Shown here: one piece after another, positions 12,666 through 24,059 of the stretch
How the letters are laid out: every line of letters starts with the position of its first letter
How positions within the stretch are numbered: position 1 is the first letter of the stretch
Origin: Rutidosis leptorrhynchoides
Lineage: Eukaryota; Streptophyta; Magnoliopsida; Asterales; Asteraceae
DNA length: 64,000 nucleotides
Direction: 5' to 3'
Assembly: GCF_046630445.1 (NCBI RefSeq)
Contig: NC_092333.1
Span: 705,761,501 to 705,825,500 of the forward strand
The notes under the pieces: generated by a model
The model's database searches: none
What the model was told of the DNA's origin: nothing
Seen by the model: only the letters and a program-made list of their open reading frames with translations
Made by a program: the position numbers and the translations under genes

Positions 12666-14411
12666 GGTTTATTGAAAATAATAATAGATGATGCCACGAG
12701 GTAGAGATTACTAGAAATGAACAAATAAAGATGGAATAGGTAAAGCTACCAACTTAGAGAACATGTATTGATTTAATTGGTAAACTGAATAAAAGCAAAA
12801 GTGACACACACAAAAAAACTACGTGGAATGCACTCCACTAACAATTGCTATATATTGAATAATGAATATGATATAATATATTGTAACTAGAAAGAACACT
12901 GATGTTGCGGCAGTAACAGTAACTGATAATCGTAGTCTGACTTACCTTGCAAAATGGCTATTCCCATACTGTTTACTACCTGCTTACATTCTACTTACAT
13001 GATAGCGTAGCGGTGGCTATTTACACAAATTTGCTATGGCTACTTATTTACTTTGACAAAAACAGAGTTTATGTTGTTTATTCGGTTACAAACCACTACT
13101 CCTTTTTCTTTGTTTCACTTTCTTCATTTGGATAAGGTCCAAACCCATAGCAACGTATGACAATGCGGCAACCCGCTTTTTTGAATTTCTATCAGTGTAT
13201 TTAACTGCACAGAAAAGACCAAATTAGAGAATAGATAATAACAACTTTATAGAATACAATTATCATATGTAAAATTAGCAAATATATAATCAGTTGAAAG
13301 AGTAAACTACAATTACAACCTGCAAATAATCAATACTACCTAGAAATATCCCAATGTTGCCGTCCACACACCCGCCCAGCCTCTAGTCCAGAGGACACCA
13401 ATGGCAGCAAGGTGTCCAACCCTTAGTCCAGCCTTCGCCTAGCTTCTCCGCCCTTTTTTTCGTGCTTTTTAATCATATCTGAGGACGGATATATTAAGGA
13501 AGCAAGGTTGTATTGACTTGTACACTTGGTTCAAATATTTGTACTACAAAATAATTAATTGATATAGTGGGTCCCAATTTTTATGAGGAAGTATGTCATA
13601 ATTGGGAGTGTTTAGTCCTGAGTTTAGTCCTCGAAAGGAAGTGCTGATGTGGCACCCAAGACTAAGGGTGGAGGAACTTCTCCATTGGGAGCAACCTAAG
13701 TATACAACAAAGAGGCTCTATAAGGCCACACCTGTATTGTTCAATGGCATTCAAGCAAGTCAATGGGTTGTTCGAATCACATGTCAGAACGATATTGTGA
13801 GTAACTTTTAGTTGCATAATATATATTAGTCCTAAAAGTTAACAAACATTTGTTAAGGATTATTGGCATGACATTTTTATAGTGTCTAAGGTTATAGCAC
13901 ACAGTAGTCAATTTTAATATCAACAAAAATATGCAAGTAAAGTAAGGTGGCTATGTTGTTACTGAAAAGTTTAACTTATATAGATAATTTAGTTTAAACA
14001 ACTTACAACTTTAATGTAGTAGCAGAAAAATAATAGACGTTTGCTTTTGTACTTCTGGGGCGACATTAGATCCATTTTCAGTGGACCTTAGCTTCGTGGA
14101 CTTTGTTGATGTCATTTGATATCAAAACAACCATCATTGATGTTAGTTCCATTCTGAATTTATCAAATGAAAGACACTGTAATTAGCATATGTGCTCATG
14201 TTGAATTTTAAAGCTACTGTGTTGACATATTGAACATAACCGAAAGTAACTCTCAACGTTTTACTTACCAACAGCAGCCACATTCATAATAATTGACCTG
14301 TGAGGAAAAGGTACATGTGACATACATTGGTGCAAGAAAGATATAAACAAAATTCAACATCCTATATAACAAATGGCATATGTTATATACATATAAGCAA
14401 TTGTATGACAT

Positions 14412-14730
14412 TGACTCTTCCACCTTTCTATAGACAGCTTACTCGTCAAAAACGAAGTTATGATTTGAAAGTTATTGACTGAGAAAAACAAAGTCTCAAA
14501 ATGTCACTGCAGTACCATTATTGCTGCTGTTTGCTGTTTTTACACAGCAACTACAACCCCACTCCCACTTTTTGGCATCCTATTAAATGCGTTTAGACTT
14601 GACAAAATCATAAATATCTTATATCATTTCAAAGCTCGTTGGGTCTACTTTCCAACCTAATAATTGGTTTTCATAAGGAGACAACCATTTTCAACTTGCG
14701 AGCTTGTAAAGTAGGCCCGAGATTAGTTTT
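14412..14730. repeat. Copy A of a ~310-bp local duplication
   Basis: CACCTTTCTATAGACAGCTT through AATTGGTTTTCATAAGGAGA is repeated with moderate divergence as copy B, which is split between 15724-15778 and 30519-30772 by the retrotransposon insertion. Copy A reads continuously across the insertion site (ATGATTTGAAAG), so it acts as an empty-site control. Confidence 0.85.
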
Positions 14731-15471
14731 AACACCTTTTACAAAAAATGACACATAATTGATTAACGACCCATTTTCTTATCCACTTGACCCGAATGAC
14801 TCAAAATCATCTCATAGCTTCAAAATGACATTTTAAAAATGTTGGTAACTTTCAAATTCTCAAAATCATGCAAATGGGCCAAGATAAATTCTTATGACCC
14901 AAAATGGGTCACAATTTCCACCGTAAACCGAAAGAACTTCAAAACTTAATTTCATAACACCAAATTTTACAATTTCACTTAACATGACATAATATATGTG
15001 TATAAATTATCAATTACACAATCTGACATCATAAGGTCCAAATGGGTCAAGGGGTCCAAATGGACAACAAATACACTTTTAATAACAAAACCTCCAGTTG
15101 GCTACCATTTCTTTTCCGACATCAATCAATTTCTAATGATACTAAAATTTTAAATCATCACTTTGACTTGTCTTCACACCGTTTATAACCAAACGGGTCA
15201 AAATTACTCAAATTTCATTTTTTAACATTCTCAACCCTTTTATAATATCTAATTCTATCAAACAGGTCAACGACCATTATAAACTATTCTAATGATTTAA
15301 ATGACATCATACATTTTACCAAAACTTGGGCGACTTACAAAAAAATAAAGAATCAATTCGGTAATTTAAAAGAAAAAGTTGTGTACCTACACTCGAGATG
15401 GTTCTTTTTCTCGTGCCAAATCAACACAACTACCATCTCAGCAAGGGTTAAAAGACAAACTACTTGAAAAT

Positions 15472-15531
15472 ATCTCAATCGTTCTTCGTACGAAAACACA
15501 TCACCACAATGACTCATGCACATTCGGAGTA
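15472..15531 (-). pseudogene. Short fragment resembling the Cys-rich N-terminal motif of Helitron/PIF1-like helicases
   Basis: The minus strand reads CMSHCGDVFSYEERLR, resembling the C-x2-C-x4-F-W-Y-x-E-R-like zinc motif near the start of plant Helitron (PIF1-like) helicase proteins. A one-base shift just upstream would add a second cysteine in register. The flanks are not coding-like, so this is at most a decayed exon. It lies downstream (minus sense) of the exon at 30863-31139, with the 14.7-kb retrotransposon in between. The match is by eye and short. Confidence 0.3.
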
Positions 15532-15778
15532 CCAATATCGGTATAGTAACTTGTTACTCCCGCAAAACGAATGACAGAAACGAAAACAAAAAATTACTAA
15601 GCAGATTGATACAACATAACGTAATGCCCAAAATTTTGCATAGGTTTTTTTCAGCAACTTTACAGCGGGTTTTGGGTCTTACAAAAGCTGATTTAACACA
15701 TTCGGATGTGACCATTGGAAAGTTGTCTCTCCCACCTTTCTATAGACAGCTTACTCGCCAAAAACGAAGTTACAATTT

Positions 15779-18676
15779 TGTAACGACCCGGCTTTTTCGA
15801 CTTGCTTTTGTGCCTTGTGCTTTCACAAAACTGCGTATATGTGCGTACTGAGCTAGTTTATACTCTAGAATCTTATTTAATGAATAATTACTTTCATTAA
15901 TATCTTACAACGTGCTATTAAGTGTGTAATCACTTAACTTGATCCCCGAAAGCTTTTACGACCGTTGGTGTCACTTAATGTTTGAAACGAGCTATGTACT
16001 TGGTACACGATTAACTTTGGTCATAATCAGAATATTATGACTACGTAATACTAATTGTTATTTTATAATAACAATTACTTGGGTTTTTAGATGCTTAATT
16101 ACGCTTAGTGATTTACTAGAGCACACTAGTTAGTCTTGTTGGACTTTCGACCTTGTTGGACCTTAGCCCACCCTACACTAGCTAGTGGACTATTTAATTA
16201 GCCCAATTTAAATAAGTTAGTGACCCATATTAATTAAAGACAAATGCCCATTTATTAGAGGGAACATACTAGCATTTTTGTCAAGTATTATCCTTAATGT
16301 TGCATGGGATCCTAACATAAGCACCAACTTTAGACAACCATTAATCAAAAAGCAAAAAGTTGTCCCCCTTGTCCCCCACCATATCCCACGTCCACCATCA
16401 CCCTCCCACACCCTCATCACCTATAAATACAAGCCTTATTCCATCCATTTTACACTTGCTCTCATTTGCATTTTACACACACTTACTTTCTAATTCTCTC
16501 TAGTCTTTCTCACTCTAAAAAGTGAAAGTATTTGATTTTTCTTCTTCTTCTTCTTCTTCTCTTCTCTTTCATGAATTCATCATCATCATCATGGGTCTAG
16601 TTTTTTAGCTTTTGATCTTGATTACATCTTGTAGATTCAAACATGGATTTGAATCCTTCAAGAACATGGAAGATTCAAGCTTTCTAGCTTTGAATCTTTA
16701 CCTAATTTGTAGATCTAAATCTTTTAGCTTTAATCTTGTTATTTTGTTATAAAGATTCAAAATTATGTTTGTAATCTTCATGTAACTTAAAGATCCAAGC
16801 TTTATGCTTCAAGATCTTCAAGAACAACCAAGATTCAAGCTTTCTAGCTTTGAATCTTCATTTATTTTGTTGGATCTAAGTTTTCTAACTTATGATCTCA
16901 TTATTATGTTATAAAGATCAAAACTTGTGTTTGTGGTCTTCATGTAACTTGAAGATCTAAGCTTTATGCTTCAAGGTCTTCAAGAACACCAAAGATTCAA
17001 GCTTTCTAACTTGTAATCTTATAAATTGTGTGAAAAGGATCTAAGCTCTCTAGCTTAGGGTTCCATCATTTAATTTGATTAAGATTGTGTTCATATTTGT
17101 TTGATTGAGGTAAAGTTTGTAGCTTTAGTTGTAAATAGAACTTGTATTTGTGTTAAGACTAAGGATATGATGTAACCTTGGTTCATCATCCATCTAAGAC
17201 TCTTAAATGAGTTGTGTTCTTACTTGGTCTTAACATATTGTGTGTTGATGGTTGAATCTTGGTCAAGGTGATGCTAACCCATCAATAAGTTGTACACTTG
17301 AAGCTACAAGCATCAAGGATAAGAACCGTGATGAGCATCAAGCACCAAGAACCCCACCGGAGCACTTGTTTACTATTTTTCCAGATCTGATCAGATTCCT
17401 GGACTTCTGGAAATTGATTTTCAGTTAGTTCATTTTGATTAGATGACTTTTCGTTTAGGCCTCTTCTTAATCCGATATACGGTTTAGGATTTATAGCCCT
17501 CCGTTAGTCACTACGCCTTTGTAACGTTGTGCTAAAATTTCTGACCTACTCGCACTTAAACCGTCGCCACGATCAAGCGAAGACGAGTTAGGTTCTGAAA
17601 ACTGGTCAGCGGTTAGAGGACTCATATATGGAGCCATAGCCACTGACTACGCGTCCTTTCGTTTTGTATAGAAGTCGTAGCAGCTGATCGAATTCAGCCT
17701 ATTGTTTCGATCTCCATTCTTGTCAAACTTACTTAGCTTTTATGATGATGAATGATGATGATGATGACACTTAAACTTAATTTATTCACTTTTAAACTTA
17801 TTGGGACAACATACTGACCTAGTGACCATTGACTTAGGTTGATGACCTTTCAGACCGACTTACTACCTACATACATTTCATATCGACTTTTACTGCTTAA
17901 TCACTGTGAGTTATAGCATCCCTTTTTACTCTAACTATTTTGGGACTGAGAATACATGCGCTTTTTACGTTTTACATACTAGGCACGAGTACTTAAACTT
18001 TATATATGTGTGGGTTATACAACGGCATAAACTTTCCCCTTAGCTCGGTAACGTTTAGTCATTGGTTTTTGAACCGGTGAACGCGAATCTTAGATATGGA
18101 TCCATAGGGTTTGACATCCCCACTCGGGCTAGTCGCGCTAGCATTTAACGGGTGTTTAATTCTTCGTAAACATACGCACTCGCCAAGTATACTTTTAGGG
18201 GTTTACAAACGTTAAGTTAGTTACCAAGTGCCCACGGTTAAACATATACTTTTCATACTGTTTTGAAACGCTGTTTGAAGCACTGAAATCTCATGGCCTA
18301 CCTTACATTACTGTTACAACTTAAACTATAGCTCACCAACATTTGTGTTGACTTTTTAAGCGTGTATTTCTCAGGTGCTTAGACGTTGTTGCTTCCGCTG
18401 TTAGACTTGCTGTCTTGGTGTTATAGACTTGCGGTTATGGACCTGCTGTGTTAGATTTTCGCTGAATTACTTAGAGATGTCTCAATCATGGAACTTTTAT
18501 CTTGCATTCATGTTATTTTCAAATAATGACTTTGTAACGACCTTTGTGTCACGTTATCTTTTGTAAACGCTATCTTTTTATGAATGCAAAACTGGTTTTC
18601 AAACAGCATGTAGTAATTGATCGTGTAAAGATCCTGTTGTTGACGAATCGTATACCATGGTTTTGTACGGGGCGTC
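15779..18676 (+). mobile_element. Outer 5' LTR (LTR1)
   Basis: It opens TGTAACGACCCGGC and is close to identical to LTR3, but its last three bases (ACA) are absent because LTR2 begins there. A TATA-like CCTATAAATAC lies near 16421. Downstream are hairpin repeats (16650-17010), the GAGAATACATGC block near 17950, and CTCACCAACATTTGTGTTGAC followed by TTTCTCAGGT near 18330-18375. Confidence 0.9.
16650..17010 (+). repeat. Threefold ~165-bp degenerate repeat with strong hairpins in the LTR transcript region
   Basis: Each unit starts CAAGAACA and contains AAGATTCAAGCTTTCTAGC followed by TTTGAATCTT, a nearly perfect stem-loop (AAGATTCAA paired with TTGAATCTT). Units begin near 16650, 16818 and 16980. 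They lie about 200-550 bp after the TATA box, hence probably in the RNA leader. The same array occurs in LTR2 and LTR3. Confidence 0.75.
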
Positions 18677-21626
18677 TGTAACAACCTGGCTTTTTCGACT
18701 TGCTTTTGTGCCTTGTGCTTTCACGAAACTACGTATATGTGCGTACTGAGCTAGTTTATGCTCTGGAATCTTATTTAATGAAGAATAATTACTTTCATTA
18801 ATATCTTACTAGATGTTATTAAGTGTGTAATCACTTAACTTGACCACCGGATGCCTTTATGACCGTTAGTGTCACTTGACGTTTTGAACAAACTGCGTAC
18901 TGCGTACACGTTTAACTTTTGACGTAATCGAAATATTATGACTACGAAATATTAATTGTTATTTTATAATAACAATTACTTGGATTTTTGGATGCTTAAT
19001 TACGCTTAGTAATTTACTTATGCTTACTAGTTAGTCTTGTTGGACTTTCTACCTTGTTGGACTTTAGCCCACCCTACACTATTTAGTGGACCATTTAATT
19101 AGCCCAATTATAAGTAACTAGTGACCCATTAATATGTAAGACAAATGCCCATTTATTAGAGGGAACATGCTAGCATTTTTGTTAAGTATTATCCTTAATG
19201 TTGTATGGGATCCTAACATAAGCACCAACTTTTGACAACCATTAACCAAAAAACAAAAGTTTGTCCCCCTTGCCCCCCATATGTTCCTACGGTTTTGATA
19301 CCCCATGTATCACCTCATTCAACTATTAATACAAGCCTTATTCCATCCATTTTACACTTGCTCTCATTTGTATTTCACACACTTACTCTCTTATTTCCTC
19401 TATAGTCTTTCTCACTCTAAAACTTGTAAGTTTTTGATTTTCTTCTTCTTCTTCTTCTTCCCTTCATCATTCATGAATCATCATCATCATTTAAAGGATC
19501 AAGCTTTTTAGCTTTGATCTTGATTACATCTTGTAGATTCAAACTTGGATTTGAATCCTTCAAGAACATGGAAGATTCAAGCTTTCTAGCTTTGAATCTT
19601 CACCTACTTTTTAGATCTATATCTTTTAACTTTAATCTTGTTATTTTGTTATAAAGATTCAAACCTGTGTTTGTAATCTTCATGTAACTTAAAGATCCAA
19701 GCTTTCTGCTTCAAGATCTTCAAGAACAACCAAGATGCAAGCTTTCTAGCTTGAATCTTCATATCTTTTGTTGGATCTAAGTTTCCTAACTTATGATCTC
19801 ATTATTTTGTTATAAAGATCAAAACTTGTGTTTATGGTCTTCATATAACTTAAAGATCTAAGCTTTATGCTTCAAGGTCTTCAAGAACACTAAAGGTTCA
19901 AGCTTTCTAGCTTTGTGACCTTATAACTTGTGTGAAAAGGATCCAAGCTCTCTAGCTTAGGGTTCCATCACTTTATTTGACTTAGATTATGTTCATACTT
20001 GCTTGATTGAAGTAAAGTTTGTAGCTTTAGTTGTAAATGTAACTTGTAATTATGTTAAGACTAAGGATATGATATAACCTTGGTTCATCATCCATCTAAG
20101 ACTCTTAAATGAGTTGTGTTCTTATTTGGTCTTAACATATTGTGTGTTGATGGTAGAATCTTGGTTAAGGTGATGCTAACCCATCAACGAGTTGTACACT
20201 TGAAGCTACAAGCATCAAGGATGAGAACCGTGATGAGCATCAAGCACCAAGAACCTCACCGGAGCACTTGCTACTGTTTTACGGGATCGGTTCAGATTCC
20301 TGGACTTCTGAAAAATTGATTTTCAGTTAGTTCGTTTCGATTAGATGACTTTTCATTTAGGCCTCAACTTAAGCCGACATACGGTTTAGGATTTATAGCC
20401 CTCCGAAAGTCACTACGCCGTTGTAATGTTGTGCTAAAATTTCTGACCTACTAGCACTTAAACCGTCGCCACGGTCAAACGAAGACGAGTTTGGTTCTGG
20501 AAATTAGTAAGAAACTAGAGGACTCCCATATGGAGCCATAGCAACTGATTTCGCGTCTTTTCGATTTACGTAGAGGCCGTAGCATCTGATCAAATTCAGC
20601 CTATTGTTTCGACCTCTATACTTGTTAAACTTACTTAGCTTTTACGATGATGAATGATGATGATGATGACACTTAAACTTATTTTATGCACTATTAGAAC
20701 TTATGAGGACAACCTACTGACCTAGTAACCTTTGACCTAGGTTGACGACCTTTCGGACCGACTTACTACTTGAACACTTTCGTGACGACTTTTACTGCTT
20801 ATTCACTGTGAGTTATAGCATCCCTTTTTACTTTAACTATTTTGGGACTGAGAATACATGCGCTTTTTACGTTTTACATACTAGGCACGAGTACTTAAAC
20901 TTTATATATGTGTGGGTTATACAACGGCATAAACTTTCCCCTTAGCTCGGTAACGTTTAGTCATTGGTTTTTGAACCGGTGAACGCGAATCTTAGATATG
21001 GATCCATAGGGTTTGACATCCTCACTCGGGCTAGTCGTGCTAGCATTTAACGGGTGTTTAATACTTCGTAAACTTACGCACTCGCCAAGTGTATTTTTAG
21101 GGGGTAATATTACGTTAAGTTAGTTACCGGGTGCCCACGGATAAGCATATACTTTATCATACTAATTTGAAATACTGATTTGAAACACTGGTTGAAGCAC
21201 TGAAATCTCATGGCCTACATTACATTACTGATTACAGACAAACTATAGCTCACAAACATTCGTGTTGACTTTTTAAGCATGTATTTCTCAGGTGCTTAGA
21301 CGTTGTTGCTTCCGCTATTAGACTTGCTGCCTTGGTGTTATAAACTTGCTGTTATAGACTTGCTGTTACAGACCTGCTGTGCTAGATTTCTGCTGTATTA
21401 CTTAGAGATGTCTCAATCATGGAACTTATATTTTGCATTCGTAACTTATGTTATTTTGGATTACTGGTTTTGTAATGACTTTTGTGTCACGTTATCTTTT
21501 GTAAAACATTTGAAGTTATTTTTTTTATGAATGCAAAACTGGTTTTCAAACAGCATGTAGTAATTGACCATGTAAAGATCCTGTTGTTGACGAATCATAC
21601 ATGATGGTTTTGTACGGGGCGTCACA
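18677..21626 (+). mobile_element. Inner 5' LTR (LTR2), a diverged subfamily
   Basis: It begins TGTAACAACCTGGC immediately after LTR1, with no spacer, and ends ...GGGGCGTCACA. An 8-bp repeat GCGTCACA then separates it from the primer site. Many substitutions and small indels separate it from LTR1 and LTR3 (for example AACTGCGTACTGCGTACACG against AGCTATGTACTTGGTACACG). The CTTCCGCTGT block is changed to CTTCCGCTAT. Confidence 0.9.
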
Positions 21627-21636
21627 GCGTCACATT

Positions 21637-21648
21637 TGGTATCAGAGC
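21637..21648 (+). other. Primer-binding site, initiator tRNA-Met
   Basis: TGGTATCAGAGC is complementary to the 3' end of plant initiator tRNA-Met and lies about 10 bp after the end of LTR2. Confidence 0.9.
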
Positions 21649-23537
21649 ATTGGTTGTAGAGAATTAGGTTGCATTAGTGAGTCTAGACCAGGTCGAGTAG
21701 GATTCACTAATAGGACTAATCTACAACTTGCTCGTTTACTTGTTTCTGCGGACCGCTGCATGCTACTGTGTTATATTACTGCCCGTTACTGCTTACTACT
21801 ACTGTATGCCGCTGCTTACTTCTACTGCTGTATGAACTTGCTGCATGCTACCATTTCCTTTTACTACTATGTAAACTCGATGTATGCTTTTGCTTATTCT
21901 CGCTACTGCATGCTACTATCTGGTTTTAGCATGTTACTTTGATATGATACTGTTACTATTGCCATGCTACGTACTGCTGTAGGCGATCTAGGCTGCTATA
22001 GTTGGTAGGCCTGATTACGCTCTTGCTACATGTTTGTTATTCGCTGTACCGACTTGGAGAACTTATTCTTCCCAGTTCAGATGTTTTTCTGAACTACTTT
22101 CCCACTCGTCTAACCCTAAGAACTAGTAATGTAATCCACCTGTTACTACTGATCCACTGTTCCAGAGGTCGAAACATTACTTCACGCAATCTAGAAGGAG
22201 TACCCCTAGGATTACAAGCCCGTTAAAGTTAATCCTCGGAGGAGGAAATATGCGAGAACTTGTCGGAGTAACTGCACCCCGAGCTCACCCTAATTAGCCA
22301 CATACAACGTATGAATATTAGAAGGATGTTCAGTTTCCACAAGTTGACTCGTATCCCGTACGCTTTCATGACCATCACTTATCTCTTTCATTCTACACCA
22401 CTACTCGACGATCTAACGACACTTCTGGACTTACGTCCCTAACACTCTTAGGCATTGGAGAAGTCGGGAGGACATCTCCTTTCACAAGGTCATAGTGTCT
22501 TCCACTGATGCTCAGGCATACCGAAAGACTTGGGAACCGCCTCAAAACATATCGTATTACTACTTGCTACACGTACAACTCGACGCGAGACTCAACTTGA
22601 ATTCCTAGAAAGGAACCTAACGACATTACCTGAACCCGGAAATTTTGAAGAAAATTCCGGGACATTTAGGCAATGATGCATGATCTACGGAACCTAAGCA
22701 CCCACACCGAGAAACTGTGAGATTGATTATGTAGATTTTGTTTTGAGATAGCATAGATAAAGCGCCGTTAGATGAAATTGAATAGAACTTGAAGTGATCA
22801 CGTTACATTGACCGTATGGGGTGATATTGGAATGAACGTACGATTTAGTACAATATAATGACTCCAGGCCAGCGTGATTATATTGAAGTAAATCATGCAG
22901 AAGTCCCAATGTTACTATATAAGGAATATGAAGTGATTCAGAGAAAATTTTGGTAGGAACAACTTGAGTATACGCATTATGTTCTATTAGAGGTAGGGAA
23001 AGAATAACCGAGTAGCCCAGATACTGTACAAGAAGGGCCTTGATTGCAGAATTGATAACCCAAAAATCTGTTAATGATATAGACACCCTGGACACTTAAG
23101 GAAAAAGTTCTCAAATAGGAAAAATGTTGGACTTACTTGCGATAGAGCAATCGTTATCTCAGCTATGGAGACCCGCATGGATCCTGATTTTAGTTACGGT
23201 ACGTTTCGTCACAACGTTTTATTGTCTCGGAGTTGTTTAGTACTAGAGCGATAGAAACCTTATATCTAAGGACCTTAGTGTTATGACTAATAAGCCATCA
23301 ACAACCATGAGGGTTAAGTATTCTATAGGACAAGCAAATGGTAAGCTGGCAGAGATAGAGGAATAATTTAAGGTAGTACCTTAAAATTAACAGGTGGGTC
23401 ATTTGGAGATGACCTCATGTCAACAAAACTTGAAAGTTTTAAGGTAGTGGTTGGAAAGGATTAGTTACCTACGTACAAGCTGATGTTATTTGAGAAGTTC
23501 GATAGAATTTTCCACGGTAGTATAATAAGATATAGTT
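21649..23537 (+). pseudogene. Decayed gag/protease part of the internal region
   Basis: No long frame is open. Traces of a Tekay-type polyprotein can be read, for example a short stretch near 23200-23270 with the spacing of GTF...VLFDSGA-type protease sequence, and ...IGQANGKLAEIEE near 23320. The first 400 bp are rich in CTACTGC-like words, probably leader. All traces are broken by stops. Boundaries are approximate. Confidence 0.45.
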
Positions 23538-23715
23538 GGAATGGACCTTAAGATTAACCTAATACTCATCAAGTTAGGAAGCTTGATGTAATGGCTGGAA
23601 TGGACTTTAGGATTAACCTAATACTCTACAAGTTAGGAAGCTTGATGTAATGCCTGGAATGGACTTTAGGATTAACCTAATACTCATCAAGTTAGGAAGC
23701 TTTGATGAAATAGTT
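23538..23715 (+). repeat. Three tandem 59-bp units derived from the protease C-terminus
   Basis: Units start at 23538, 23597 and 23656, each GGAATGGAC...CAAGTTAGGAAGCTT. The last unit runs into LGSFDEIVETDWLSRMKAK, matching the L-G-S-F-D-V-I-x-G-M-D-W-L motif seen in the intact element (near 60090-60130). The expansion therefore arose inside decayed protease sequence. Confidence 0.9.
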
Positions 23716-23822
23716 GAAACGGACTGGCTTTCAAGGATGAAAGCGAAAGAAATTTATAGTAAGAAGATTTTTCGTATGCATCACGAGAATGGTGAGCCAA
23801 AAGCCATCTAGGTTACTTCAAC

Positions 23823-24030
23823 AACCTAAAATTCCACAATGGAAAGGGAAGGAATAGCAATGGATTTCATCATGAAGCTACCAAGGACGGTAGGCGGTTA
23901 TGACACTATCTGGGTTAACGTTGACCGCCTCACCAAATCTGCTCACTTTCTAGACATGAAAGAAACCGATACAATGGACAAACTTGCACAACTATACATA
24001 AAGGAAATTGTATCCCGTCACTTCAGCAAT
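23823..24030 (+). pseudogene. Integrase fragment of a Tekay-type polyprotein
   Basis: The open part (from ATG 23839) reads [30 protein letters not shown], then MDKLAQLYIKEIVSRH. This is the start of the integrase catalytic core and parallels 62100-62280 of the element at 53323. The first catalytic Asp (WVNVDRL) is present. Just upstream, LLQQPKIPQWK lies in a different frame, so a one-base frameshift separates them. After SRH the similarity stops; the second Asp and Glu of the D,D-35-E triad are missing. RT and RNase H are absent between the protease scrap and this fragment, implying an internal deletion of about 2 kb. Confidence 0.85.
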
Positions 24031-24059
24031 TCAAATTCTATATTAAAGATTACCTAAGA

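Larger units (their letters stand above)
12666..15773. other. Host-like non-coding stretch without a confident gene
   Basis: No convincing coding region is seen, apart from a helicase-like scrap at 15472-15531. The texture resembles plant intronic or intergenic DNA, with several TTTGACCC/GGGTCAA-type pieces. A GC-richer patch lies at about 13360-13450. Splice-like signals occur on the minus strand (for example CCTCACAG|GTCAAT near 14300). The stretch contains one copy of a repeat that recurs around the insertion site of the next element. It probably belongs to the same locus as the minus-strand exons at 30863 and 42569. Confidence 0.5.

Noticed and set aside
13590-13811. Possible small protein or MITE near 13600
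   Set aside because: No domain, no terminal inverted repeats and no target duplication could be established by eye.
19118-19306. Repeated small minus-strand frames (16217-16420, 19118-19306, 28051-28254) with similar peptides
   Set aside because: They are the same non-coding stretch of LTR1, LTR2 and LTR3. Similarity comes from LTR homology, not from a gene.
15779-21626. Two independent nested insertions explaining LTR1 and LTR2
   Set aside because: No target duplication surrounds either LTR alone, LTR1 and LTR2 abut without spacer, and LTR1 pairs with LTR3 by sequence and by the outer AATTT duplication.
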